NCBI GenBank assembly: GCA_030067055.1
Contig: JASJAL010000244.1
Span: 1 to 11,754, forward strand
Direction of reading: 5' to 3'
Origin: Kiloniellales bacterium
GTDB taxonomy: Bacteria; Pseudomonadota; Alphaproteobacteria; Kiloniellales; JAKSBE01
Length of the DNA: 11,754 bases
Each line of letters opens with the position of its first letter. Positions within the stretch are counted from its first letter, which is position 1. Position numbers and translations under genes: made by a program. Positions 1-7,033 of the stretch are shown piece by piece. Below the pieces are notes generated by a model, which made no database searches, was not told where the DNA came from, and saw only the letters and a program-made list of their open reading frames with translations.

Positions 1-809
1 AGCAGCGCCAGAAGCCGGCGGTTCATCCGGTCGGCCAGCCAGCCGAAGGGATACTCCAGCGCCACGCCGCCGAGGCCGATCAGGGTCAGCAGCAGCAGGC
101 CCTGGTCCTGGCTCAGGCCCTGGGCCAGACCGTAGAGCGGCAGGAAGGCGGCGAGCACGCCGTCGCTGGCGGCCACCACCGCGCAGCTCAGCATGGCCAG
201 CGGGGCCAGGAAGAGGTAGGCGAGCAGCGGCGCCGAGGGCTTGCCTTCGATAGCGGGCGCGACCCCGGCACCGAAGAGGGTCGCCAGCCCGGCGCAGAGG
301 AGGATCGCCGCGCCGGCCAGGAAGGGTGCCCAGCCCTCGCTGCCGGCGGCCAGCAGGACCAGCGGGCCGAGGGCGTAGCCGCCGGTGACCGCGGCGCTGT
401 AGAGGGCCAGCACCCGGCCGCGGATCCGGTCCTCGATCACCGTGTTGACCCAGGCCTCGCTCGCCACCCACATGACGCTGGCCCCGGCGCCGATCGCGAA
501 GCGCAGCGGGAACCAGGCGTAGACGTTAGGAAAGACCGGCAGCAGCAGGAAGAAAACCAGCTGAAGGCCGATGGCGGCCAGCATCAGCCGGGCCGGGCCC
601 AGGCGGCGCAGCAGAGCTGGAGCGAAGGGCGCGATGGCGAAGATCGCCACCGCCTGGCTGGCCGTGCTGAGCCCAATCAGGGTGCCGCTGACCCCCTGCC
701 GGTCGAGGATCAGACTCAGCAGCGGCGTCGACAGGCTGTAGGTCAGGGTCACCGCAGCCATGGTGACCATGATCGCGATCAGGTTGCGGTGCAGCGGCGT
801 GAGGCGCAT
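1..809 (-). CDS. MFS transporter, YcaD-like (C-terminus beyond window)
   Basis: This is the N-terminal part (269 complete codons) of an inner-membrane major facilitator superfamily permease. The reading frame runs off the left edge without a stop. From the ATG at 809 the protein begins MRLTPLHRNL and continues as a series of hydrophobic segments, about eight in the visible part. Residues 118-122 read EAWVN, soon followed by RGR and a Tyr (RGRVLALY). This resembles the ESWLN...RGR signature of the YcaD/UMF2-type MFS proteins. Residues 256-265 (GWLADRMNRR) match the conserved MFS loop motif (G-x-L-x-D-R-x-x-R-R) that recurs between TM8 and TM9, so roughly the last third is missing. The substrate cannot be read from sequence. 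No strong ribosome-binding site precedes the ATG, but no alternative ATG or GTG lies in frame in the roughly 50 bp upstream. The gene lies 126 bp downstream of cobT on the same strand and may have its own promoter. Confidence 0.88.
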   Translation of the reverse strand, partial: MRLTPLHRNLIAIMVTMAAVTLTYSLSTPLLSLILDRQGVSGTLIGLSTASQAVAIFAIAPFAPALLRRLGPARLMLAAIGLQLVFFLLLPVFPNVYAWFPLRFAIGAGASVMWVASEAWVNTVIEDRIRGRVLALYSAAVTGGYALGPLVLLAAGSEGWAPFLAGAAILLCAGLATLFGAGVAPAIEGKPSAPLLAYLFLAPLAMLSCAVVAASDGVLAAFLPLYGLAQGLSQDQGLLLLTLIGLGGVALEYPFGWLADRMNRRLLAL

Positions 810-935
810 TGCGGCTGGAAGTCCCCGGGCGCGGTCCCAGGACGAACCGCTCCGCCGCTCTAGCAACCGGCGGCGCCGGCTTCAACACAAGAAAGTCGAG
901 AGAAACTTTGCAGGAAACCTAGCGCTTCGGCGGGG
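810..935. other. cobT to MFS gene spacer
   Basis: The 126-bp gap between the cobT stop and the MFS start (both minus strand) is somewhat AT-richer at 880-920. It contains a short GC dyad, CCGGC-GGC-GCCGG (867-879), with no T-run on either strand. I see no convincing terminator or promoter, though either must exist if the MFS gene is transcribed independently. Confidence 0.3.
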
Positions 936-2819
936 TCAGGCCACGCGGCGGCCGGGACGGCGGGGGTGGGCGCCGGGCGACCCCTCTTCAAAGAGCTCGG
1001 CCAGCTTCTCCATCATGGTGCCGCCCAATTGCTCGGCGTCGACGATGGTGACGGCGCGGCGGTAGTAGCGGGTGACGTCGTGGCCGATGCCGATCGCGAC
1101 CAGCTGCACCGGCGAGCGGGTCTCGATGTATTCGATGACCTCGCGCAGGTGCCGCTCCAGGTAGTTGCCGGGATTGACCGAGAGGGTCGAGTCGTCGACC
1201 GGGGCGCCGTCGGAGATGACCATCAGGACCCGGCGCTGCTCGGGCCGGCCGAGTAGGCGGTTGTGCGCCCAGAGCAGGGCCTCGCCGTCGATGTTCTCCT
1301 TGAGGATGCCTTCGCGCAGCATCAGCCCGAGGTTCTTGCGGGCCCGCCGCCAGGGCGCGTCGGCCGGCTTGTAGACGATGTGGCGCAGGTCGTTCAGCCG
1401 TCCTGGGTTGGGCGGCTTGCCCTCGGCGATCCAGCGCTCGCGCGACTGGCCGCCCTTCCACATCCGGGTAGTGAAGCCCAGGATCTCGACCTTGACGCCG
1501 CAGCGCTCCAGGGTCCGCGCCAGGATGTCGGCGCTCATCGCGGCGACCGTGATCGGCCGTCCGCGCATCGAGCCGGAGTTGTCGATCAGCAGGGTGACGA
1601 CGGTATCGCGGAACTCGGTCTCCAGCTCACGCTTGTAGGACAGCGAGTGCATGGGATTGACCACGACCCGCGCCAGACGGGCGGTGTCCAGCAGGCCTTC
1701 TTCTAGGTTGAATTCCCAGGCCCGGGTCTGCTTGGCCAGGAGGCGGCGCTGCAGGCGATTGGCCAGACGCGCGATGACGCCCTGCAGGTGGGAGAGCTGC
1801 TGGTCCAGCATCTTGCGCAGCCGGGCCAGCTCGTCGGTGTCGCAAAGCTCCTCGGCGCCGACCACCTCGTCGAACTGGGCCGTGAAGAAGCCATAGGATT
1901 CCGCGTTGGGGTGGTTCTGGCCGTCGTCGAAATGCGGTGGCCGGCCGGGATCGCCGGGCTCGTCTTCGCCGGCGCCGGGCATCATCTCGCTGTCCATCTC
2001 GGCGCTGGCGTCGTCCAGGCTGTCGGCCTCGCTGCTGTCGCCGCGCTCGCCTTCCAGCATGGCAAGGGTTTCGCCGCTGTCCTGCTCGCCGCCTTCGCTG
2101 CTCTCCTCGGCGGATTCGCTCTGGCCCTGCTGTTCCTCGCCCTCGGTCTGCTCCTCGCCGCCGCTCTCCTCCTCGCTGCCCAGATCGACGTTCAGGTGAC
2201 CGAGCAGGCGGCGCACCTCGTCGGCAAAGGCTTCCTGGTCGTCGGCCAGACCGTTGAGGTTACCCAAGGCCTCCAGCACCCGGGCGTCGAAACTGGATCG
2301 CCAGCAGTCGATCATCTGCCGGGCGGCGGGCGGCGGCGCGATGCCGGTCATGGCCTCGCGGGCGAGCATGTGCATGACCTCGGACAGCGGCGCCTCATCC
2401 TGGGTCGTCGCCCGCGCCAGGCCCTGCTTGCGGTACTGGGTCTCGGTCGCGGCGTCGAGGTTCACGCCCACCCCGGCCATGCGGCGCATGCCCAGCGCCT
2501 CGCAGCGGGCCTGTTCGACCGCGTCGTAGATCTCGCGAGCGACCTGGGCGCCCGGACGCCGCCGGGCGTGCCGGGTTTCATCGTGGTAGCGCAGCCGCAG
2601 GGCGATGGCATCGGCTTCGCCGCGGGCCAGCGACCGCTCCTCGTCGGGCAGATCGCGGCCCGGGGCCGTGAGGCGGGCCTCCTTGCCGACCATGCCCTGG
2701 CCGCTGGGGGCGAAGCTGACCGTGATCTCTGGCTCCTCGGAGATCGCGCGCAGGGTCGCGCCGGTGATCCGCTTGAAGCGCTCCAGCGGGGATTCGTCGC
2801 GCGATCCGAGGTCCGTCAT
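936..2819 (-). CDS. cobT: Cobaltochelatase subunit CobT (VWA-domain subunit)
   Basis: CobT of the aerobic cobalamin pathway forms a chaperone-like ring complex with CobS. With CobN, this complex inserts cobalt into hydrogenobyrinic acid a,c-diamide using ATP. The 627 residues fit the family length. Residues 1-210 are the CobT N-terminal region. Residues 213-300 are a very acidic, Glu/Ser/Gly-rich low-complexity linker. Residues 405-610 form a von Willebrand A domain with the metal-site motif D413-N-S-G-S417, a Thr pair at 450-451 and D537 in ISDGAP. The stop of cobS is 13 bp upstream. A Shine-Dalgarno match (TAAGGAAG, 2828-2835) overlaps the cobS stop codon, so the two are translationally coupled. 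The name is shared with the unrelated CobT phosphoribosyltransferase; the VWA domain rules that out. CobN is not in this window. Confidence 0.96.
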   Translation of the reverse strand: MTDLGSRDESPLERFKRITGATLRAISEEPEITVSFAPSGQGMVGKEARLTAPGRDLPDEERSLARGEADAIALRLRYHDETRHARRRPGAQVAREIYDAVEQARCEALGMRRMAGVGVNLDAATETQYRKQGLARATTQDEAPLSEVMHMLAREAMTGIAPPPAARQMIDCWRSSFDARVLEALGNLNGLADDQEAFADEVRRLLGHLNVDLGSEEESGGEEQTEGEEQQGQSESAEESSEGGEQDSGETLAMLEGERGDSSEADSLDDASAEMDSEMMPGAGEDEPGDPGRPPHFDDGQNHPNAESYGFFTAQFDEVVGAEELCDTDELARLRKMLDQQLSHLQGVIARLANRLQRRLLAKQTRAWEFNLEEGLLDTARLARVVVNPMHSLSYKRELETEFRDTVVTLLIDNSGSMRGRPITVAAMSADILARTLERCGVKVEILGFTTRMWKGGQSRERWIAEGKPPNPGRLNDLRHIVYKPADAPWRRARKNLGLMLREGILKENIDGEALLWAHNRLLGRPEQRRVLMVISDGAPVDDSTLSVNPGNYLERHLREVIEYIETRSPVQLVAIGIGHDVTRYYRRAVTIVDAEQLGGTMMEKLAELFEEGSPGAHPRRPGRRVA

Positions 2820-2832
2820 CGCGCAGGCTTCC

Positions 2833-3834
2833 TTAAACCAGGAGAGCCTTCGCCCCTTCGTCGACCAACTCGGTCCCGAAGCAGCGCTGGTAGTACTCGG
2901 CGACCACGGAGCGCTCGACCTCGTCGCACTTGTTGACGAAGGTCACGCGGAAGGCATAGCCAATGTCCTTGAAGATCTCGGCGTTCTCGGCCCAGGTGAT
3001 GACCGTCCGCGGGCTCATCACCGTGGAGAGATCGCCGTTGATGAAGCCGCTGCGAGTCAGCTCGGCCAGGGCGACCATGGCAGCGATGGTCTTGCGGCCC
3101 TCGCCGGTGTCGTAGGCCGGCGTCTTGGCCAGGACGATGGCGACCTCTTCGTCGTGCGGCAGGTAGTTCAGGGTCGCGACGATGTTCCAGCGGTCCATCT
3201 GACCCTGGTTGATCTGCTGGGTGCCGTGGTAGAGGCCCGTGGTGTCGCCCAGCCCGACCGTATTGGCGGTCGAGAAGAGGCGGAAGGCCTCGTGCGGCCG
3301 GATCACCCGGTTCTGGTCCAGCAGGGTCAGCTTGCCCTCGACCTCCAGCAGGCGCTGGATCACGAACATCACGTCCGGCCGGCCGGCGTCGTATTCGTCG
3401 AAGACCAGGGCCACCGGGTGCTGCAGTGCCCAGGGCAGAAGGCCCTCGCGGAACTCGGTGATCTGCTTGCCGTCCTGCAGGACGATGGCGTCCTTGCCGA
3501 TCAGGTCGATGCGGCTGATGTGGCTGTCCAGGTTGACCCGAATGCAGGGCCAGTTCAGGCGCGCCGCGACCTGCTCGATGTGGGTCGACTTGCCGGTGCC
3601 GTGATAGCCCTGGATCATGACCCGGCGGTTATGGGCGAAGCCGGCCAGGATCGCGAGCGTGGTATCGCGGTCGAAGCGATAGGCCTCGTCGATGTTCGGG
3701 ACGTGCTCCTCGGCCTGACTGTAGGCCGGCACCTCCATATCGCTGTCGATGCCGAAGGTCTGGCGAACCGAGACCTGGATGTCGGGCGCGCCCATGCTAT
3801 CGATGGGAGCGGCGGTGGCGTTATCAGCGGCCAT
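2833..3834 (-). CDS. cobS: Cobaltochelatase subunit CobS (AAA+ ATPase)
   Basis: CobS is the ATPase subunit of the CobNST cobaltochelatase and is related to the BchI/ChlI subunit of magnesium chelatase. Its 333 residues are the usual family length. Walker A is GYHGTGKS at 76-83. Walker B is [11 protein letters not shown] at 141-151. A sensor-1 Asn lies in FSTANT (N191), and a candidate arginine finger is R215 in MDRW. The start ATG at 3834 has a GGAAG Shine-Dalgarno match about 5 bases upstream. The neighbour order J-protein, cobS, cobT on one strand is the arrangement I know from other alphaproteobacteria. The 83-bp gap upstream shows no strong promoter and no visible cobalamin riboswitch, so transcription may come from the J-protein gene. 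Confidence 0.97.
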   Translation of the reverse strand: MAADNATAAPIDSMGAPDIQVSVRQTFGIDSDMEVPAYSQAEEHVPNIDEAYRFDRDTTLAILAGFAHNRRVMIQGYHGTGKSTHIEQVAARLNWPCIRVNLDSHISRIDLIGKDAIVLQDGKQITEFREGLLPWALQHPVALVFDEYDAGRPDVMFVIQRLLEVEGKLTLLDQNRVIRPHEAFRLFSTANTVGLGDTTGLYHGTQQINQGQMDRWNIVATLNYLPHDEEVAIVLAKTPAYDTGEGRKTIAAMVALAELTRSGFINGDLSTVMSPRTVITWAENAEIFKDIGYAFRVTFVNKCDEVERSVVAEYYQRCFGTELVDEGAKALLV

Positions 3835-3917
3835 TGGTCTTCCGTCGGATTACTGCATCGCTTGCTTCTGTGTTCAGGGGGAATGTAGGGACTTAGGCCG
3901 GGCTTGGCGAGCCGCTT

Positions 3918-4463
3918 TCACGCATAGAGGCGGCGCAGTTTGGCATAGGCCTCGTTGATCCGCTTCAGCCGCTCTTCGTTCTCCGGGTCGCCGCCGTTGG
4001 CGTCCGGATGCAGGCGCTTGACCAGCTCGATGTAGCGCGCCTTGATCTCGTCGAAGGCGACCGGTTGCTGCAACTCGAGCTCGGCCAGCGCCAGGTCCTC
4101 TTCGGTCTGTGGCCGCCGCCGTGGCGGCTCCGTGGCGCTGTCGTTGAAGAAGCCGAAGCCGTCGTGGATGTCATCTAAGCCCTTGGGTCCCGTGCCGACC
4201 CGCCAGCTCGGGCGGTTCCAGACCGTGTCGAAGCGCCGCTGGGCCTCGATCTCGTCCTCCTTCATGCCGGCGAAGAAGTCCCAGGCCTTGTTGTACTCGC
4301 GGATGTGCTCCAGGCAGAACCACTTGTACTCGCGCAGGCGGTCGCGCGACAGCGGGGCCGGATAGAGGCCTTCTTCGGCGCAGCCCGGCTGCGCGCAGCC
4401 GCGCTCGAACTCGCGGGGGCGCTTGAAGGGCTCGTTGACGGCGTCTGGGGTCGGCCTGGCCAT
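3918..4463 (-). CDS. J-domain protein with N-terminal Cys/His cluster
   Basis: This is a 181-residue DnaJ-family co-chaperone. The J domain is at the C-terminus, about residues 125-181, with the HPD tripeptide at 152-154 (RLHPDANG) that stimulates DnaK ATPase. The glycine/phenylalanine and CXXCXGXG zinc regions of true DnaJ are absent. The N-terminal part instead carries C23-x4-C28 and C50-x2-H53, spaced like a small zinc-binding site (inference). The frame stays open upstream to an ATG at 4640, but I chose the ATG at 4463. The product then begins MARPTPDAV, as in relatives I recall, and the region beyond overlaps the divergent bolA leader. A CATAAT -10 box ends only 6 bases before this ATG. 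The gene precedes cobS by 83 bp on the same strand and probably belongs to its operon. Its client protein is unknown; the CobS/CobT complex or an Fe-S protein is a guess. Confidence 0.93.
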   Translation of the reverse strand: MARPTPDAVNEPFKRPREFERGCAQPGCAEEGLYPAPLSRDRLREYKWFCLEHIREYNKAWDFFAGMKEDEIEAQRRFDTVWNRPSWRVGTGPKGLDDIHDGFGFFNDSATEPPRRRPQTEEDLALAELELQQPVAFDEIKARYIELVKRLHPDANGGDPENEERLKRINEAYAKLRRLYA

Positions 4464-4469
4464 GACTCG

Positions 4470-4498
4470 ATTATGGTTGGGTGCCGATTGGCAGGCAA
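4470..4498 (-). promoter_or_regulatory. Promoter of the J-protein gene, possibly leaderless
   Basis: On the minus strand a -35 box TTGCCT (4498-4493, 4 of 6 matches to TTGACA) is followed after exactly 17 bp by CATAAT (4475-4470, 5 of 6 matches to TATAAT). The expected transcription start, 7 bases after the -10 box, falls on the A of the ATG at 4463. No Shine-Dalgarno sequence fits between. If real, this promoter gives a leaderless or nearly leaderless mRNA for the J-protein and perhaps cobS-cobT. Confidence 0.5.
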
Positions 4499-4524
4499 GC
4501 GGTGGGGCCTCTGCCCGGGCGTAG

Positions 4525-4556
4525 CGCGCGCTGCCGGCTTGACAGCCTGGCGCGCG
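4525..4556 (+). promoter_or_regulatory. Candidate bolA -35 box inside a GC dyad
   Basis: A perfect TTGACA lies at 4539-4544, reading toward bolA. It sits at the centre of a nested dyad. The outer arms are CGCGCGC (4525-4531) and GCGCGCG (4550-4556). The inner arms are GGCT (4536-4539) and AGCC (4544-4547). No good -10 box is present 16-19 bp downstream; the nearest TA-containing stretch, GGTACA at 4565-4570, is 20 bp away. The promoter assignment is therefore tentative. The dyad could be an operator or a chance product of GC richness. Confidence 0.3.
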
Positions 4557-4605
4557 GCTCCCCAGGTACACAGCCAGGACGGCAGCACGCGGAGGAATCG
4601 CCGGC

Positions 4606-4884
4606 ATGGAGATGGCCAAGAGAATCGAGTCCAAGCTCACGGAACGGCTCGAACCGACTCGCCTGGAGATCGTCGACGACTCCGCGAAGCATCAGGGCCA
4701 TGCGGGCTGGTCGCCCGGCGGCGAGACTCACTTCAACGTTCTGGTCGTTTCGGGCGCCTTCGAGGGACGCTCGCGGGTCGCCCGCCAACGCCTGGTCTAC
4801 GAGATCCTCGCCGAGGAACTCGAGGAGCGGGTCCACGCCCTGCAGCTCAAGACCTTGACCCCTGCCGAAGCCGAAGGGCTCTGA
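4606..4884 (+). CDS. bolA: BolA family protein
   Basis: This is a 92-residue BolA-like protein. Members bind [2Fe-2S] clusters with monothiol glutaredoxins and act in Fe-S trafficking or as regulators. The fold signature is visible: an N-terminal helix (residues 3-14), a strand LEIVDDS (20-26), a His-containing loop with H29 and H32, THFNVLVVS (41-49), then the class-II-KH-like helix-turn with R55, and RVHALQLKTLTP (75-86) containing the near-invariant His (H77). The loop has His rather than Cys, which fits the BolA1/BolA3 type rather than BolA2. The start at 4606 is fixed by GGAGG at 4591-4595, 10 bases upstream; the ATG at 4612 is too far away. The gene is divergent from the J-protein gene across 142 bp and has no glutaredoxin gene next to it. 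Confidence 0.94.
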   Translation: MEMAKRIESKLTERLEPTRLEIVDDSAKHQGHAGWSPGGETHFNVLVVSGAFEGRSRVARQRLVYEILAEELEERVHALQLKTLTPAEAEGL

Positions 4885-4990
4885 CCCGGTCCTCCGGTTC
4901 CATGCAGTAGATCTTGGGGCGCGAAACATCCCCGATTCTCTGCCCGGCCGGCTTAAGGAACTCTTTTCGGCCTCGCACTGACCGGCGCGG
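4885..4990. other. Convergent spacer between bolA and the DUF2889 gene
   Basis: Two convergent genes end here, so a terminator is expected. I see no stable stem followed by a T-run on either strand. The only T-run (CTCTTTT, 4962-4968) is not preceded by a clear hairpin. No small gene is apparent. Confidence 0.3.
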
Positions 4991-5539
4991 CTACTTCCCG
5001 GTGTAGAAGTCCGGCCAGGCTTTCTTGACGATCGGGCCGTCGCTGGCATAGGCGTGGCAGGAATCGATCAAACCCGGGCGTTTCGTGCTGGGGTTCTTGG
5101 CCGCTTTCCTGGCCAGGGTCGGGTAGAGGGTCTGAAAGGCCACGGTCGCCATGGCGCCCAGCATCTCGACCAGATGGGTGCAGCCCTCGGTCCCGCCCAG
5201 CCGCGCCCGGACCCGCTGGCGCCAGCCGGCGCCGATCCGCTCGCCCACGACCTTCTTGAAGTTGGGCGTGATCGCCGGGCAGATGGCATAGGGCCCGTCG
5301 TCGGTCACCGCCTCGATATCGTGGACCAGGAACTCCTCGTCGATGGTCAGGCGGATCCGCATGTTGTGGATCGGGTCGCCGGCTTCGATCCGGCCGCGGT
5401 GGTCGTTGTCGAAGCCGTAGGTCTTGGTGTCGACCAGGTGGCCCTCGATGTCCCAGAGGCCATCGGCCCGCCGGTAACCGCGAAAATCGTACTGCCGGGA
5501 ATGCTGTTGCTCGCGCTCGACCGGAGGGGGCAGGGGCAT
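4991..5539 (-). CDS. DUF2889 family protein
   Basis: This is a 182-residue protein of the uncharacterised DUF2889 family, recognised from its typical motifs: YDFRGYRRADGLWDIEGHL (17-35), the D37-x-K region, PIHNMRIRLTID (56-67), a Cys at 87, GCTHLVEML (119-127) and SCHAY (160-164). The conserved Cys and His residues (H58, C87, C120, H122, C161, H162) suggest a metal or redox site, but this is inference and no activity is known to me. It lacks a signal peptide and membrane segments, so it is probably cytoplasmic. The ATG at 5539 gives the usual MPLP N-terminus. The ATG at 5562 is in a different frame. The gene converges on bolA with a 106-bp gap and lies 63 bp downstream of the corC-like gene, where it has its own near-consensus promoter. 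Confidence 0.9.
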   Translation of the reverse strand: MPLPPPVEREQQHSRQYDFRGYRRADGLWDIEGHLVDTKTYGFDNDHRGRIEAGDPIHNMRIRLTIDEEFLVHDIEAVTDDGPYAICPAITPNFKKVVGERIGAGWRQRVRARLGGTEGCTHLVEMLGAMATVAFQTLYPTLARKAAKNPSTKRPGLIDSCHAYASDGPIVKKAWPDFYTGK

Positions 5540-5572
5540 GCGTGGGCTCGCTCTTTTTGCATCTGCGAAGAA

Positions 5573-5592
5573 CCGCCGACTATAGGCGGCGG
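5573..5592 (-). repeat. Perfect 6-bp inverted repeat around the DUF2889 -10 box
   Basis: CCGCCG and CGGCGG are separated by 8 bases and enclose the TATAGT hexamer. As DNA it could be an operator. As RNA from the corC-like gene, whose stop is 11 bases upstream, it would fold into an all-GC stem followed by TTCTT, a weak intrinsic-terminator pattern. The two roles are not exclusive, and I cannot decide between them. Confidence 0.4.
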
Positions 5593-5606
5593 CCTTCGGT
5601 GGTCAA
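5579..5606 (-). promoter_or_regulatory. Sigma-70-type promoter of the DUF2889 gene
   Basis: On the minus strand TTGACC (5606-5601, 5 of 6 matches) is followed after 16 bp by TATAGT (5584-5579, 5 of 6 matches). The -35 box overlaps the TGA stop of the upstream corC-like gene. The predicted start near 5572 gives a leader of about 33 bases before the ATG at 5539. This is the best promoter match in the window. Confidence 0.6.
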
Positions 5607-6919
5607 GCGCTGCCCGCCGCCCGACCCTTCTTTGGCGCGGGCTTCGGGGCCTGCGCGTCCTGCTGGGTGATGCGGATCGAGGTGATCTGGTTGCGCTCGC
5701 GGCCCAACACCTCGAAGCGCTTCTTGTGGAACACGAAGACCTGACCGACGTTGGGAATGGTCCGGGCTTCATGCAGCACCAGGCCGGCGATGGTCGAAGC
5801 CTCTTCGTCGGGCAACTGCCAGTCGAACTGCCGGTTCAGGTCGCGGATCGTAACGTCGCCGTCGACCACGATGCCGCCGTCCTTGGTGGGACGGACGCCC
5901 TCGATCTGGATGTCGTACTCGTCCGCGATCTCGCCGACGATCTCTTCCAGGATGTCTTCCAGGGTGACCACGCCCAAGACCTCGCCGTACTCGTCCACGA
6001 CGATCGCGAAGTGCTCGCGCCGGGCTCGGAAGGCCTGGAGCTGGGACAGGAGGTTGGTCCCTTCGGGAATGAACCAGGCCGGGCTCGCGATCGCCGCGAC
6101 ATCGACGTTTTCGACACTCTCGGGCTGCTCGTGGAGGGCTCGGAAGAGCTGCTTGGCGTGCAGAACGCCGACGATGTTGTCGGGATCGTCGCGCCACAGC
6201 GGCAGGCGCGTAAAGGGGCTCGACAGCACGGCCTCCATTATCTTGGACTGGCTCTGGCCGATGTCGACGGTCCCGACCTTGCTGCGGTGGGTCATGATTT
6301 CCGAGACCTCGACCTCGCTGAGGTCGAGGATCGAGTGCAACATCGCGCGCTCCTGGCGGACCTCTTGCTGGTCGGCGACAAAGAGCTCGATGGCGCCACG
6401 CAGCTCTTCTTCAGCCAGGCGGCTACTGATGCCCGGATCGAGGCGAAGACCGAAGACCCGAAGCGTGCCACGGACAATGAGGTGAATCAGCTGGGTAACC
6501 GGCGCCAGCAGAGCGACAACCAGCCGCAATTGTGGGGAGATCGCCAGGGCCATCTTGTCGGCGTTATGGATGGCGTAGGTCTTCGGCAGAACTTCGGCGA
6601 AGATTAACACCATCAAAGTCATGACCAGGGTTGCGTAGGCCACCCCGGCGTCGCCGAAGAGCCGGATCAGCACGCTGGTAGCCAGGGCCGAAGCCAGGAT
6701 GTTGACCAGGTTGTTACCCAGCAGGATGGCGCCGATCAGCCGATCCTTGCGTTCCCAGAGTTGGTCGACGAGGCGCGCCCGGCGGTTGCCCTCGCGCGAC
6801 AGCTGGTGGATCCGTGCCCGCGACGATCCGGTCAGGGCAGTCTCGGAACCGGAGAAGAACGCGGAAAGGAAGAGCAGGACGACGATGGCGAGGGTCGGGA
6901 GAAGGAGTCCCTGGTCCAT
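5603..6919 (-). CDS. CNNM/CorC-type membrane protein with CBS domains
   Basis: This 438-residue member of the HlyC/CorC (CNNM) family is linked in studied relatives to Mg2+/Co2+ transport; annotation as a hemolysin is historical. The N-terminal DUF21/CNNM membrane domain (about residues 5-160) has helices near 5-25, 62-85, 95-115 and 130-152. It carries the motifs SGSETAL (23-29), GNNLVNILASALAT (68-81) and FAEVLPKTYA (107-116). Two CBS domains follow at about 205-265 and 272-330 (VVDEYGEVLGVVTLEDILEE region), where adenine nucleotide would bind. A CorC_HlyC domain occupies about 345-420, ending in a basic, Ala/Pro-rich tail. The ATG at 6919 is not preceded by a clear Shine-Dalgarno match. 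The gene lies 114 bp downstream of aroB on the same strand; no obvious promoter is visible in the gap, so read-through from aroKB is possible. Confidence 0.94.
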   Translation of the reverse strand: MDQGLLLPTLAIVVLLFLSAFFSGSETALTGSSRARIHQLSREGNRRARLVDQLWERKDRLIGAILLGNNLVNILASALATSVLIRLFGDAGVAYATLVMTLMVLIFAEVLPKTYAIHNADKMALAISPQLRLVVALLAPVTQLIHLIVRGTLRVFGLRLDPGISSRLAEEELRGAIELFVADQQEVRQERAMLHSILDLSEVEVSEIMTHRSKVGTVDIGQSQSKIMEAVLSSPFTRLPLWRDDPDNIVGVLHAKQLFRALHEQPESVENVDVAAIASPAWFIPEGTNLLSQLQAFRARREHFAIVVDEYGEVLGVVTLEDILEEIVGEIADEYDIQIEGVRPTKDGGIVVDGDVTIRDLNRQFDWQLPDEEASTIAGLVLHEARTIPNVGQVFVFHKKRFEVLGRERNQITSIRITQQDAQAPKPAPKKGRAAGSA

Positions 6920-6972
6920 GGTTTCACGATCGCAGTTGCGCTGTTGATGGGATCGGGTCCGGTGTCTCAGGT

Positions 6973-6990
6973 GGCATCGCTATGGATGCC
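6973..6990 (-). repeat. Hairpin in the aroB to corC-like gene gap
   Basis: GGCATC and GATGCC form a perfect 6-bp stem with a 6-base loop, about 44 bases downstream of the aroB stop. No T-run follows on the minus strand, so a Rho-independent terminator is not supported. It could be an mRNA-processing or stabilising hairpin, or chance. Confidence 0.3.
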
Positions 6991-7033
6991 GCGCGCTGGG
7001 TTGGCATGGGCCGCTGGCGCTACCTTTGCTGTC

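Noticed and set aside
867..879. Short GC hairpin CCGGC-GGC-GCCGG between cobT and the MFS gene as a terminator
   Set aside because: A 5-bp stem without a T-run on either strand is expected by chance at this GC content.
1788..3888. Long plus-strand open frames opposite cobT and cobS (382 and 427 codons)
   Set aside because: They are antisense to genes with complete catalytic motifs. They arise because high third-position GC removes stop codons, and their translations show no recognisable domain.
3835..3917. Separate promoter for cobS (TGAACA with AGTAAT)
   Set aside because: Only weak matches to both boxes; read-through from the J-protein gene is at least as likely.
4464..4640. 59-residue N-terminal extension of the J-protein from an ATG at 4640
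   Set aside because: It would begin inside the bolA coding region and cover its ribosome-binding site; the added residues look unlike a real N-terminus, and the start at 4463 fits family members better.
5540..5563. ATG at 5562 as the start of the DUF2889 gene
   Set aside because: It is in a different reading frame from the family motifs; the in-frame ATG at 5539 gives the expected N-terminus.
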